Origin: Micromonospora sp. MA102
GTDB lineage: Bacteria > Actinomycetota > Actinomycetes > Mycobacteriales > Micromonosporaceae
DNA: 64,000 bases
Assembly: GCF_025460765.1 (NCBI RefSeq)
Contig: NZ_JAMWEG010000002.1
Coordinates: 434,001-498,000, forward strand
Direction: 5' to 3'
Position 1 is the stretch's first letter; each line of letters begins with the position of its first letter. Below, piece after piece: positions 1-8,996 of the stretch. The notes under the pieces are model-generated. The model saw nothing but the letters and a program-made list of their open reading frames with translations, did no database searches and was not told where the DNA came from. The translations under genes and the position numbers were made by a program.

Positions 1-1445
1 GCCACCCGCACGCCGAGGTCGGCCAGCACCCGCAGGGCGCGGACCGGCTCGGCCACGGTGCTCATCATGGTGCTCTCGGTGATCTCCAGCTGCAACCGTT
101 CGGCGGGCAGGCCGGTGCGTCCCAGCACCCCCTGCACCTCCTGCACGAGCCCGGGCCGGTGCAGCTGGCGGACGGCGAGGTTGACGCTGACGAACGGCGC
201 CCCGCCCGGCCCGGCCGCCCAGCCGCGCGCCTCGCGGCACGCCTCGGCCAGCACCCAGCTGCCGAGCCGGACGATGAGGCCGGTCTCCTCGGCCAGCGGG
301 ATGAAGCTGTCCGGCCGGAGGACGCCCAGCTCCGGGTGGCGCCAACGGACCAGCGCCTCCATGCCCACCACCCGGCCGTCGCGCAGCCCGGTCAGCGGCT
401 GGTAGTCGAGATAGAACTCGCCCCGGTCCAGCGCGGCGGGGAGCGCCGCGGAGAGGGCGTACCGGTCCAGGTCCCGGCGGTTGCGGTCGGCGTCGAACAA
501 CGACCAGCGGGCCCCGCCGGCCGCTTTGGCCCAGTGCAGGGTGCTGTCGGCGGCGCGCATCAGCTCCAGCGGCGAGGTGCCGGCCACCTGCCGCTCCACG
601 ATGCCGATGCTGGCCGACACGGTCAGCTCGTGCCCGTCGACCAGCGCCGGCTCGCTCACCGCGGCCAGCGCCGCCTCGGCCACCTTCACCACCTCCTCGG
701 TGCAGCCGGTGCGCTCGACCAGGATGACGAACTCGTCACCGCCCAGCCGGGCCACCAGGTGCTCGCCGAGCGCCCGGCGCAGTCGCCGGGCCACCGCCAC
801 CAGCAGCGAGTCGCCGACCTGGTGGCCGAGGGCGTCGTTGACCACTTTGAACCGGTCCAGGTCGAGGAAGCAGACCCCGATCCGGTCGGTGCCCCGCCCG
901 GGCGCGGTGATGGCGGCGGTGAGCCGCTCGGTGAACAGCGTGCGGTTGGGCAGGTCGGTCAGCGGGTCGTGGGTGGCCTGGTGCCGGAACCGGGCCTCGC
1001 TGTCCCGCAGCGCCCGTTCGGCCGTCGCCCGGGCCGTCATGGCGGCCCGCCGGATGGCCTCCTGCTCGTCCAGCGTGCGGTCGCGCAGGGCGCGGGCGTA
1101 CCCGGTGGCGACGGTGGCCAGCAGCCGGGCCATCCGGTCCTCGACGTCGTCGACGGCCAGGTCGAGATCCCGTACGAGGCGGAGCTGGATCACCTCGATG
1201 GTGCGGCCGAGCCCCTCCGCGGAGGCGATGTGCGACTGCACCAGCTCCGCGCCGACCTGCTGGCCGATCCGCAGGTCGAACGGGTCGGCGCGCAGCGCCA
1301 GCGCCAGCCGCTCGGTGAGCCGCTGGAGCAGCGCCTCCAGCTGGGCCTGCGTCATCGGCAGGTAGCTGGTCCCGGAGACCGCCTTGGCCCAGGCCCGGGC
1401 GAACGCGCCGGGGCGCGGGCGGGCGGTGGCCCCGTCGTCACCCAC
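1..1445 (-). CDS. GGDEF/EAL c-di-GMP signalling protein (partial, 3' end outside window)
   Basis: Bifunctional-type cyclic-di-GMP protein, truncated by the window edge after about 481 codons. About 200 N-terminal residues match no domain I recognise and contain no clear membrane segment. A GGDEF domain follows, with an intact VARLGGDEFVIL motif near residue 235, then an EAL domain beginning at EFYLDYQP and carrying MEALVRW near residue 360 and a later ITEST motif. Both active-site signatures look intact, so cyclase and phosphodiesterase activity are both possible. I place the start at GTG 1445, which overlaps the stop of the upstream methyltransferase by 8 nt; ATG 1355 is an alternative. The overlap suggests translational coupling. 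Domain calls are firm; the net activity is not predictable. Confidence 0.9.
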   Translation of the reverse strand, partial: MGDDGATARPRPGAFARAWAKAVSGTSYLPMTQAQLEALLQRLTERLALALRADPFDLRIGQQVGAELVQSHIASAEGLGRTIEVIQLRLVRDLDLAVDDVEDRMARLLATVATGYARALRDRTLDEQEAIRRAAMTARATAERALRDSEARFRHQATHDPLTDLPNRTLFTERLTAAITAPGRGTDRIGVCFLDLDRFKVVNDALGHQVGDSLLVAVARRLRRALGEHLVARLGGDEFVILVERTGCTEEVVKVAEAALAAVSEPALVDGHELTVSASIGIVERQVAGTSPLELMRAADSTLHWAKAAGGARWSLFDADRNRRDLDRYALSAALPAALDRGEFYLDYQPLTGLRDGRVVGMEALVRWRHPELGVLRPDSFIPLAEETGLIVRLGSWVLAEACREARGWAAGPGGAPFVSVNLAVRQLHRPGLVQEVQGVLGRTGLPAERLQLEITESTMMSTVAEPVRALRVLADLGVRV

Positions 1446-2250
1446 CGAGCCGCCCGACGCCACCCATGAAGACCGCCTGCGCGGCGTTCTCCGCGTGCTC
1501 CGGGGCGTCCGGCCGCCACTGCGGCACCCAGACCACGCCAGGGTCGACCAGGTCGAAGCCGGCGAACAGCGCGGCCAGCTCGGCGCGGCTGCGGATGAAG
1601 AGCTGGTTGTCGGTGCGCCGGTAGACCCGCTCGGCCTCGGCCCGTTCGCCGGTGCCGGCCCGGCCGTCGTCGCTGGCCTGCGACATGACCAGGTAGCTGC
1701 CCGGGGCCAGCGCCGCGCGCAGCGTCCGCAGGAACTCCTCCGGGCGGTCCTCGTCGGGGATGAAGTGCAGCACCGCCACGATCATCACGGCGACCGGCTG
1801 GGAGAAGTCCAGCAGCCGGAGGACGTCGGGGTGGCGGAGGATCGCCTCCGGCCGGCGCAGGTCCTCCTGGACCACCGCGGCCCGCTCGTTGCCGGCCAGG
1901 ATCTCCCGGCTGTGCGCCACCGCGACCGGGTCGACGTCGACGTAGACCACCCGGGACTCCGGGTCGATCCGCTGGGCGATCTCGTGCACGTTGCCCACGG
2001 TCGGGATGCCGGAGCCGATGTCGAGGAACTGGCGTACGCCCGCGTCGGCCAGGAACTGCACCGCCCGGCGGAGGAAGGCCCGGTTGGCCTGGGCCATCAG
2101 CGGGGCCTCCGGCACCGCCTCGACCATGGCCCGCGCGGCGGCCCGGTCGGCCGCGAAGTTGTGCGAGCCGCCGAGGTAGTAGTCGTACATGCGGGCCACG
2201 CTGGGGCGCTCGATGTCGATGGTCTCGGGTGCCCAGTCCGGCCGCTGCAT
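1438..2250 (-). CDS. SAM-dependent methyltransferase, DUF574/Methyltransf_19 type
   Basis: Cytosolic protein of 270 residues. It opens with the family hallmark PSVARMYDYYLGGSHNFAADR-like segment near residue 12, followed by the SAM-binding glycine-rich motif FLDIGSGIPT and an acidic YVDVDPVAV strand. Members of this actinomycete family are predicted S-adenosylmethionine methyltransferases, often many copies per genome, with substrates largely unknown. ATG 2250 was chosen because the family signature starts right after it; the 29 codons upstream read like non-coding sequence. It overlaps the c-di-GMP gene downstream, so the two are probably co-transcribed. Confidence 0.85.
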   Translation of the reverse strand: MQRPDWAPETIDIERPSVARMYDYYLGGSHNFAADRAAARAMVEAVPEAPLMAQANRAFLRRAVQFLADAGVRQFLDIGSGIPTVGNVHEIAQRIDPESRVVYVDVDPVAVAHSREILAGNERAAVVQEDLRRPEAILRHPDVLRLLDFSQPVAVMIVAVLHFIPDEDRPEEFLRTLRAALAPGSYLVMSQASDDGRAGTGERAEAERVYRRTDNQLFIRSRAELAALFAGFDLVDPGVVWVPQWRPDAPEHAENAAQAVFMGGVGRLGG

Positions 2251-2398
2251 GCGCTTGCCCCTTTGTGTCGGCGAGGCGCGGGGGTCACCGCCGCGCGGAT
2301 CACCCGGGTATTCTGCCCGCCCGCCGTCGCGGTGCAAAGACCGTCGTCGCTCCGCTTCCGGCCGCTCACCGTACGGGGTCGCGCGGTGCCCGGAATGC

Positions 2399-2438
2399 CG
2401 GAGAGGCCCGCGTCCGGCGTGCGGACGGGACCTCTCCG
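2399..2438 (-). terminator. Hairpin after the response regulator gene
   Basis: An imperfect inverted repeat (GGAGAGG ... CCTCTCC with a GTCCG/CGGAC inner stem) lies just past the response regulator stop on the minus strand. No T-run follows, which is common for high-GC actinomycete terminators. Confidence 0.5.
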
Positions 2439-2460
2439 ACGTCGAGCTGGCGGGACGCCG

Positions 2461-3129
2461 TCAGAACTTCGGCGCGTCCGGGGCCTCCAGCAGCCCCAGC
2501 CGCAGCGCGGTCATCAGCGCCTGCGCGCGGTTGGCGGCGCCGAGCTTCTCGTAGAGCTTCGAGATGTGCGTCTTGGCCGTCGACTCGCTGACGAACAGCT
2601 GCTTGGCGATGCCGGCGACGCTCATGCCGTCGGCCAGCAGCCGCAGCACCTGGCCCTCACGGGGGGAGAGCTGCGGACCGGACGGCGCCAGCCGCCGCTT
2701 CATCGCCTCGGCCAGGTCGGCGGCGGTGAACGCGCTGGGGGAGGAGGCGGCGTGCCGGGCGGCGGCCACCACCTCGTCGGCCGGGGCGGTCTTCGGCACG
2801 AACGCGCTCGCCCCCGCCTCCAGGGCGCCGAAGAGCTGGTCGTCGCCGGCGTACATGGTGAGCACCACGATGCCCATCGACGCGCTGGACTTGCGCAGGG
2901 CGCGGGTGGCCTCCAGGCCGCTGCCGTCGGGCAGCCGCAGGTCCATGATCACTACGTCCGGCTGGAGCGCGCCGGCCTGGCGCACCCCCTCCGCGGCCGT
3001 GGCGGCCTCGCCCACGACCTCGAACTGCCGGTCCCGCTCGAAGGCGTGCCGCAGCCCCTTGCGGATCAGATCGTGATCGTCGACAAGGAGCACCTTGGTC
3101 CGGGTGGCCGGTGTCGGGCTAGTGGTCAT
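2461..3129 (-). CDS. NarL/LuxR-family two-component response regulator
   Basis: Protein of 222 residues with an N-terminal receiver domain (VLLVDDHDLIRKGL; phosphoacceptor Asp in VVIMDLRLPDGSG near residue 63; conserved Lys in FVPKTA) and a C-terminal LuxR helix-turn-helix (LSPREGQVLRLLADGMS and SESTAKTHISKLYEKL). It should bind DNA when phosphorylated by the kinase encoded immediately upstream; 7 nt separate the two genes and a CGAGG ribosome site sits in that gap. ATG 3129 is chosen because the receiver domain starts 12 residues later. Targets cannot be inferred from this window. Confidence 0.93.
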   Translation of the reverse strand: MTTSPTPATRTKVLLVDDHDLIRKGLRHAFERDRQFEVVGEAATAAEGVRQAGALQPDVVIMDLRLPDGSGLEATRALRKSSASMGIVVLTMYAGDDQLFGALEAGASAFVPKTAPADEVVAAARHAASSPSAFTAADLAEAMKRRLAPSGPQLSPREGQVLRLLADGMSVAGIAKQLFVSESTAKTHISKLYEKLGAANRAQALMTALRLGLLEAPDAPKF

Positions 3130-3136
3130 CCTCGGG

Positions 3137-4828
3137 TTACTCCCCTTCTGCTGCTGCGCTGCCGCGCACACTATCGCGCCGGGGCGAGGAGCCGAGTACC
3201 ACCGCCACGGTCGTGCCGCTGGGTTGCCGCGGCCTGATCTCCAACCGGCCCCGGATACGTTCCGCCCTCTCGGCCATGATCGCAAGACCGTAGTGCCCGT
3301 CGGGGCGCTGGTCACCGATGCCGTGACCGTCATCCGACACTTCGATCTGCGCGTACGGGGGGTCCACCTCGCACGTGACCCACAGGTTCGCCGCCCCGGC
3401 GTGCTTGCGCGCGTTGGTCACCGCCTCCTGCGCGATGCGCAGCAATTCGGCCTCGGTGGCGGCGGGCAGTCGGGCGGTGGACTCGTCCAGGGACAGGTGC
3501 ACCCGCAGGCCGCCCGAGGCGCCGACGGTACGGGCGTACTCGGCGATGGCGGCGGCCAGGCCGCCGTGCCGGTCCACCTCGCTGCGCAGCTCGAACAGGC
3601 TGAGCCGCAGCTCGGTGATCACCCGGGTGACCTCCTGGCGCAGCGTGCGCAGCGAGTCGGCGGTCTCCTCGGCGTCGTCGTGCACGGTGGCGAGGGCGTT
3701 GTCGATGCCGTACCCGACCATCACCAGCTCCTGGGCGACCCCGTCGTGGATCTCCCGGGCCAGCCGCTGCCGCTCCTCGTTGGTGGCCAGCGACCGCACC
3801 TCGTCGAAGAGCAGCGCCGCCTCCAGGCGCAGCGCCGCCGGGCCGGTCAGCGCGGTCACCCGGGACACCACGGGCGGCGGGTACGCGTGCGCGGCGTCCG
3901 CCTCGACGACCACCAGGCCGACCGTGCGCACGCCGGCGACCAGCGGCACGATCAGCGCCGAGACCTCACCGGGCTGCCGGGAGCGGGCCTGCGAGCGGGC
4001 CGAGGTGGTCGGCTGCTGGCTGGCCCAGGCGTCGGCGATGGCCGAGTCCGCGTCGAGCGTGGTCTCCCAGTCCACCCGGTCCGCGCCGATCTGGGCGAGC
4101 ACCACGAGCCGGCCGCCTCCGCTGGCCGACAGCACCGCGCCCCGGTCGGTCTTCGCGACCACCCGCAGCTCCTCCAGCAGGTGCTCGGAGATGCCGCCCG
4201 GGTCCAGGGTGGCGCCGGGCAGCTGGCGGGCGACCGTGCGCAGCTGGGTGAGCAGCCTGGTGGCCTCCGCGTACGGCTGGGGCTTGCCCTCGCCGCGGAC
4301 CCGCAGCACACGCTGGAGCATGCCGGCGGTGTAGAGGCCGAGGCCGGCCAGGATCAGCCACTGCGCGCAGACCGCCAGGTAGCCGGGCTGGCCGAGCTGC
4401 GGCTCCCCGCCCACCTCGGTGAAGGCCGCGGTCACTAGCAGCGTGGCCGCCGCGACCGCCAGCAGCGCCGCGCCCTCGCGGAAGCGGCGGCGCAGGGCGG
4501 TCACGGTGACCGGCACGGCGAGGTACGGCAGCACCGCCGAGGCGCCCAGCCCGCCGGTGACCCCGGTGAGGTGGGTGTCGGCGGCGACCTGGCTGGCGGC
4601 CAGCCCGAGGACCACCACCTCGGCGAAGCGGCTGATCGGGGCGAGCAGGCGGTGCTGCGGCGCCAGCACGGCGGGCAGCCCGGCGACGCCGAGCAGGGCG
4701 ATCCACCACAGCTGGGCGGCGTCGCGGGTGGCGAACAGGGTCAGGGCGGCGACCAGCGCGAGGAGGACCGCGCGCGCCGCGGCCGCGAGGGGCTGCGTCT
4801 GCGGGGGGCTGGGTGTGGAGGCGGGCAC
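3137..4828 (-). CDS. Membrane sensor histidine kinase (HisKA_3 type)
   Basis: Protein of 563 residues. The first 170 or so hold several hydrophobic segments (for example AVLLALVAALTLFA and LVTAAF), predicting a multi-pass membrane sensor. A GAF-like region follows, then a HisKA_3 dimerisation helix with phosphoacceptor His in LAREIHDGVAQE near residue 361, and a HATPase domain with EAVTNARKHAG and VSDDGHGI. It pairs with the downstream NarL-type regulator. GTG 4828 lies 15 nt after the fadD15-like stop; an upstream reading of the same frame looks non-coding. The signal sensed is unknown. Confidence 0.9.
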   Translation of the reverse strand: MPASTPSPPQTQPLAAAARAVLLALVAALTLFATRDAAQLWWIALLGVAGLPAVLAPQHRLLAPISRFAEVVVLGLAASQVAADTHLTGVTGGLGASAVLPYLAVPVTVTALRRRFREGAALLAVAAATLLVTAAFTEVGGEPQLGQPGYLAVCAQWLILAGLGLYTAGMLQRVLRVRGEGKPQPYAEATRLLTQLRTVARQLPGATLDPGGISEHLLEELRVVAKTDRGAVLSASGGGRLVVLAQIGADRVDWETTLDADSAIADAWASQQPTTSARSQARSRQPGEVSALIVPLVAGVRTVGLVVVEADAAHAYPPPVVSRVTALTGPAALRLEAALLFDEVRSLATNEERQRLAREIHDGVAQELVMVGYGIDNALATVHDDAEETADSLRTLRQEVTRVITELRLSLFELRSEVDRHGGLAAAIAEYARTVGASGGLRVHLSLDESTARLPAATEAELLRIAQEAVTNARKHAGAANLWVTCEVDPPYAQIEVSDDGHGIGDQRPDGHYGLAIMAERAERIRGRLEIRPRQPSGTTVAVVLGSSPRRDSVRGSAAAEGE

Positions 4829-4842
4829 GTGACGGATGGTAG

Positions 4843-6648
4843 TCAGCCTCCGTAGATGTCCGCGATCTCCGCCGCGTACGTCTTGTGCACGACCTGCCGC
4901 TTGACCTTGAGCGAGGGGGTCAGCTCGCCGGTCGCCTCGGTGAAGTCCTGCGGCAGGATCCGGAACACCTTGATGGCCTCGGCCTTGGAGACGGACTGGT
5001 TGGCCTGGTCGACCGCGGCCTGCACCTCGGCCCGCAGCGCCTCGTTCCCGCGCAGCTCCGCGACGCTGGTGTCCTCCGGGAGGCCGTGCGCGGCCAGCCA
5101 CTTCGGCAGCGCCTCCTCGTCGATGGTGACCAGCGCCGCGATGAACGGCTGCCGGTCGCCGACCACGAGGCACTGGCTGACCAGCGGGTGCGAGCGCACC
5201 TGGTCCTCCAGCACCGCCGGGGCGACGTTCTTGCCGCCGGCGGTCACGATGATCTCCTTCTTGCGGCCGGTGATGAAGAGGTAGCCGTCCTCGTCGAGCT
5301 TCCCCAGGTCACCGGTGCGGAACCAGCCGTCGGCGCTCAGCGCCTCGGCGGTGGCCGCCTCGTTGTGCCAGTAGCCCTGGAAGACGATCTCCCCGGAGAT
5401 CAGGACCTCGCCGTCGTCGTCGATGCGGATGGTGACGCCGGGCAGCGGCCGGCCGACCGAGCCGATCCGGGTGTGCCCGGGCAGGTTCGCGGCGGCGGCC
5501 GGCGCCGTCTCGGTGAGGCCGTAGCCCTCGCAGATGGTCACCCCGATGCCACGGAAGAAGTGCCCGAGCCGGGAGCCGAGCGGGGCGCCGCCGGAGATGG
5601 CGTCCCGGCAGCGGCCACCCATCGCGGCACGCAGCTTGCGGTAGACCAGCTTGTCGAAGAGCGCCTGCTGGGCGCGCAGCCCCAGGCCCGGCCCGTCGGG
5701 GGTCTCCAGCGCCTCGCTGTAGGCGATGGCGACCTTCTCGGCCCGGTCGAAGATCTTGCCCTTGCCGTCGGCCTCGGCCTTCTGCCGCGCGCCGTTGTAG
5801 ACCTTCTCGAAGACCCGGGGTACGGAGAGCACGAAGGTCGGCTTGAACTCCTGCAGCTCGCCGACCAGGTTCTTGGTGTCCGAGCAGTGCGCCATGGTGG
5901 CCCGGGCCTGCACGACGCCGACCTGGATGAGCCGGGCGAAGGCGTGCGCCAGCGGCAGGAAGAGCAGGGTGGAGGCGCCCTGGCGGAACAGGTTCGGCAG
6001 CACCGGCACGGCGTTGGCGATGTCGGCGTAGATGTTGCGGTGGGTCAGCACGCAGCCCTTGGGGCGGCCGGTGGTGCCGCTGGTGTAGATGATGGTGGCG
6101 ACGTCGTCGGCCTTCAGCGTCGAGCGGCGTACCTCGACGTCGGCCGGGTCGACCGCCGCGCCGGCGGCAACCAGCTCGTCCACCGCGCCCAGCTCGATCT
6201 GCCAGACCTCGCGCAGCTCGGGCAGCCGGTCCCGGACCCCGGCGACCAGGGTGGCGTGCGCGGTGCTCTCGACCATCACGGCGACCGCGCCGGAGTCGGA
6301 GAGGATCCAGGCGGCCTGCTCCGCGCTGGACGTCTCGTAGATCGGCACGGTGACCGCGCCCGCGGCCCAGATCGCGTAGTCGAAGAGAGTCCACTCGTAG
6401 CGGGTGCGGCTCATCAGCCCGACCCGGTCGCCGGGGGCCACACCGGCCGCCACCAGGCCGCGGGCCACCGCCACGACCTCGTCGCGGAACTGCCGGCAGG
6501 TCACGTCGACCCAGGCGCCGCCGGTGCCCGCGGCGCGCCGGACGAACTGCACGGCGTCGGGGGCGACCTCGGCGTTGTCCCAGACCGGGTCGGTCAGGTT
6601 GGCCGCGTCGCCGACGGTGACGATCGGCGGAACGGAGAACTCGCGCAC
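4843..6648 (-). CDS. fadD15: Long-chain fatty-acid–CoA ligase, FadD15-like
   Basis: AMP-forming acyl-CoA synthetase of 601 residues, the usual length for FadD15-type enzymes. It activates long-chain fatty acids to CoA thioesters via an acyl-adenylate. The ATP/AMP motif TIIYTSGTTGRPKG, the GYGLTETAP motif, and the hinge region DGWFRTGDLG followed by FITGRKKE are all present. GTG 6648 is preferred because GAGGGA lies 6 nt upstream; a second GTG two codons earlier is also possible. Its placement beside an SRPBCC gene matches the M. tuberculosis fadD15 neighbourhood as I recall it. Confidence 0.92.
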   Translation of the reverse strand: MREFSVPPIVTVGDAANLTDPVWDNAEVAPDAVQFVRRAAGTGGAWVDVTCRQFRDEVVAVARGLVAAGVAPGDRVGLMSRTRYEWTLFDYAIWAAGAVTVPIYETSSAEQAAWILSDSGAVAVMVESTAHATLVAGVRDRLPELREVWQIELGAVDELVAAGAAVDPADVEVRRSTLKADDVATIIYTSGTTGRPKGCVLTHRNIYADIANAVPVLPNLFRQGASTLLFLPLAHAFARLIQVGVVQARATMAHCSDTKNLVGELQEFKPTFVLSVPRVFEKVYNGARQKAEADGKGKIFDRAEKVAIAYSEALETPDGPGLGLRAQQALFDKLVYRKLRAAMGGRCRDAISGGAPLGSRLGHFFRGIGVTICEGYGLTETAPAAAANLPGHTRIGSVGRPLPGVTIRIDDDGEVLISGEIVFQGYWHNEAATAEALSADGWFRTGDLGKLDEDGYLFITGRKKEIIVTAGGKNVAPAVLEDQVRSHPLVSQCLVVGDRQPFIAALVTIDEEALPKWLAAHGLPEDTSVAELRGNEALRAEVQAAVDQANQSVSKAEAIKVFRILPQDFTEATGELTPSLKVKRQVVHKTYAAEIADIYGG

Positions 6649-6825
6649 CTGCACTCCCTCGTGCTCGCACTGGCCGGGCCGGCCGTGGTCGGCTCTGTCG
6701 AAACCTACCCGCCCGCCTCCGGGAAGGAGGTAGGGAGGTTGCCCGCCCGGCTGGTGGGACACGACCCCCGCCGGGCGCGCCGCGACGGGCGGGGGTGGAG
6801 CGGCACGCACCGGCCCACCGCCGGG

Positions 6826-6831
6826 TAGCCT
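6826..6831 (+). promoter_or_regulatory. -10 box of a probable leaderless transcript
   Basis: TAGCCT followed by six C residues and then ATG 6838. There is no Shine-Dalgarno; the start codon falls where transcription should begin. Confidence 0.6.
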
Positions 6832-6837
6832 CCCCCC

Positions 6838-7293
6838 ATGGCGGACTCCTCCACCCAGTCGATCGTCGTCGGCGCGTCACCGGACCGGGTGGCGGCGGTC
6901 ATCTGCGACTTCCCCCGCTACCCGGAGTGGGCCGAGGCGGTGCGGCGGGCCGAGGTGATCGAGGAGTACGAGGACGGTTACGCCAGCCAGGTCCGGTTCA
7001 CCATCGACGCGGGCGTGATGGCCGACGAGTACGTGCTGGCCTACGAGTACGCCGAGGACATCTCCCGGATCGAGTGGCACCTGGTGGCGCCCTCGAAGAT
7101 GCAGAAGTCCCAGCGCGGGTCGTACGACCTCGTCGACAACCCGGACGGAACGACCACGGTGACCTACACCCTCGAGGTGGAGCTGTCCGTGGGGATGCTC
7201 GGCATGTTTCGCCGCAAGGCCGAGAAAATGATCATGGACGCGGCGTTGAAGCAGCTCAAGCGCCGGGTAGAAGCACTCGGTGCGGCCCACTGA
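6838..7293 (+). CDS. SRPBCC-family protein
   Basis: Protein of 151 residues with the START/SRPBCC (polyketide cyclase/dehydrase-like) pattern: an N-terminal QSIVVGASPDRVAAVICDF strand-helix, RYPEWAEAV, and a long C-terminal helix AEKMIMDAALKQLKRRV. The fold makes a hydrophobic pocket for lipid-like ligands. It is divergent from fadD15, as is Rv2185c in M. tuberculosis (from memory), which suggests a lipid-related role. The ligand is not known. Confidence 0.8.
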   Translation: MADSSTQSIVVGASPDRVAAVICDFPRYPEWAEAVRRAEVIEEYEDGYASQVRFTIDAGVMADEYVLAYEYAEDISRIEWHLVAPSKMQKSQRGSYDLVDNPDGTTTVTYTLEVELSVGMLGMFRRKAEKMIMDAALKQLKRRVEALGAAH

Positions 7294-7334
7294 CCCGACC
7301 GTCGTCCCGGTTGTCACGCTGAGGGAGCCGAACC

Positions 7335-7976
7335 ATGGGCACCACTGATCCGGGTTCGGCCCGGGAAGAGGCCGAGCGCCTCGTCGCCATGCTGCTGGCC
7401 AGCGCAAAGCTGGCTGCCGCCTCGCCCGGCTCCGGCCCCTGGGGCCCACTCGGCGGGATCCTGTCGGGTGTCCTCGGTCACACCCCGCCGGGTGAATCGT
7501 CCACCTCGCCCGGGGACGGCGCGGGTGCGCGTTTCGCCACCGGCTCGGCCGAATGCTGTGTCTGCCCGGTCTGTCGCGGGATCGCGGCGTTGCGCGACCC
7601 GAGTCCGGAATTCGCCGAGCGGCTCGCCACCGGCGCCGGTGATCTGGCCGCCGGGGTGGCCAGCCTGCTGCGCGCGTTCACCCCGGCCGAGCCGGCCGGG
7701 CCGGGTGGCCCCACGGCGCCCGGCGGGCCCGACGGCGCGGCCCCCGGCCCCGCGACGGGGGACCGCGTGTGGCGCGAGGCGACCCGCACCGGGCATGATT
7801 CTCAGCCGGCACCCGAGCAGGACGTGTGGTCCGCCGCCACCCGGGGGGAGGGCGCGGCCGAGGCCGACGGGCCGGACCGGCCGGCGCCGAGCCGGCCGCC
7901 GGCGGACGCTCCCGTGGTGCCCGCCTCGCGGGCGTCCGTCGAGGTGGCCGAGGACGCACCAGGCGACGGGGCCTGA
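7335..7976 (+). CDS. Conserved hypothetical protein with a CCVCPVC motif
   Basis: Protein of 213 residues that I do not recognise at family level. A Gly/Ser/Pro-rich start is followed by a cysteine cluster (CCVCPVC near residue 72) and a predicted helix pair (FAERLATGAGDLAAGVASLL), then about 110 low-complexity residues rich in Ala, Pro, Gly and Asp. The clustered cysteines could bind a metal. It lies 41 nt after the SRPBCC gene and upstream of the glucokinase, so it may be part of one transcript. ATG 7335 is preceded by GAGGGAG. Confidence 0.6.
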   Translation: MGTTDPGSAREEAERLVAMLLASAKLAAASPGSGPWGPLGGILSGVLGHTPPGESSTSPGDGAGARFATGSAECCVCPVCRGIAALRDPSPEFAERLATGAGDLAAGVASLLRAFTPAEPAGPGGPTAPGGPDGAAPGPATGDRVWREATRTGHDSQPAPEQDVWSAATRGEGAAEADGPDRPAPSRPPADAPVVPASRASVEVAEDAPGDGA

Positions 7977-8047
7977 CCACCGGACATCCCGGGATCGCAC
8001 GGCCGGTTCGGCCGCGCCGGGCAGCACAGCAGAGGGGAGTGGCAGCG

Positions 8048-8995
8048 GTGACGCTGACCATCGGAGTCGACGTCGGTGGCACGAAGGTGGCCGGCGGTGT
8101 CGTGGACGCCACCGGCAAGGTTCTCGTGCAGGCCCGACGGGACACCCCCGCCGACGACGTGGCCAAGACCCGCGACGTCATCACCGAGCTGGTCAGCGAG
8201 CTGGCCACCGGCCGGACCGTCGACGCGGTCGGCATCGGCGCGGCCGGCTGGATCGACGCCTCCCGCTCCACCGTGCTCTTCGCCCCCAACCTGGCCTGGC
8301 GGGACGAGCCGCTGCGCGGGTACGTCAGCAACGCCACCGGCCTGCCGGTGATCGTGGAGAACGACGGCAACGTCGCGGCCTGGGCCGAGTTCCGCTACGG
8401 CGCGGCCCGGGACGCCGACGACTCGATGGTCATGTTCACCATCGGCACCGGGGTGGGCGGCGGGATCGTGCTCGGCGGCGAGCTGGTCCGCGGGGCCCAC
8501 GGCATCGCGGCCGAGCTGGGGCACATGCTCACCGTGCCGGACGGCCACCAGTGCGGCTGCGGCCGGCTCGGCTGCATCGAGCAGTACGCCAGCGGCAGCG
8601 CCCTGGTCCGCTTCGCCCGCGCCGCCGCCCGCCAGGAGCCGCACCGGGCCACCGCCCTGCTGGAGCTGGCCGGCGGCGAGGCCGAGGGGATCAGCGGGCC
8701 GATGGTGACCGCCGCCGCGAAGGGCGGCGACCCGGTCTCCACCGAGGCGTTCGCCCAGGTCGGCCGCTGGCTCGGCACCAGCCTCGCCGACATGGCGCAG
8801 ATCCTCGACCCGCAGGTGCTGGTGGTCGGCGGCGGCGTGATCGACGCCGGCGACCTGCTGCTCGGCCCGACCCGCCGGTCGTTCACCGACGCCCTGGCCC
8901 AGCGCAGCCGCCTGCCCGTCGCCGAGGTGCGCCCGGCCGAACTGGGCAACACCGCGGGCGTCATCGGCGCCGCCGACCTCGCCCGGCGGATCTGA
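8048..8995 (+). CDS. ROK-family glucokinase
   Basis: Sugar kinase of 315 residues. The N-terminal phosphate loop reads GVDVGGTKVAGG; the zinc-binding ROK signature is intact (GHMLTVPDGHQCGCGRLGCIEQY); the catalytic region VENDGNVAAWAEF is present. Family members of this size in actinomycetes phosphorylate glucose with ATP, feeding glycolysis and trehalose synthesis. GTG 8048 is selected because GAGGGG ends 9 nt upstream; GTG 8039 in the same frame touches that site. Glucokinase versus another ROK sugar kinase cannot be settled from sequence alone. Confidence 0.88.
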   Translation: MTLTIGVDVGGTKVAGGVVDATGKVLVQARRDTPADDVAKTRDVITELVSELATGRTVDAVGIGAAGWIDASRSTVLFAPNLAWRDEPLRGYVSNATGLPVIVENDGNVAAWAEFRYGAARDADDSMVMFTIGTGVGGGIVLGGELVRGAHGIAAELGHMLTVPDGHQCGCGRLGCIEQYASGSALVRFARAAARQEPHRATALLELAGGEAEGISGPMVTAAAKGGDPVSTEAFAQVGRWLGTSLADMAQILDPQVLVVGGGVIDAGDLLLGPTRRSFTDALAQRSRLPVAEVRPAELGNTAGVIGAADLARRI

Positions 8996-8996
8996 C

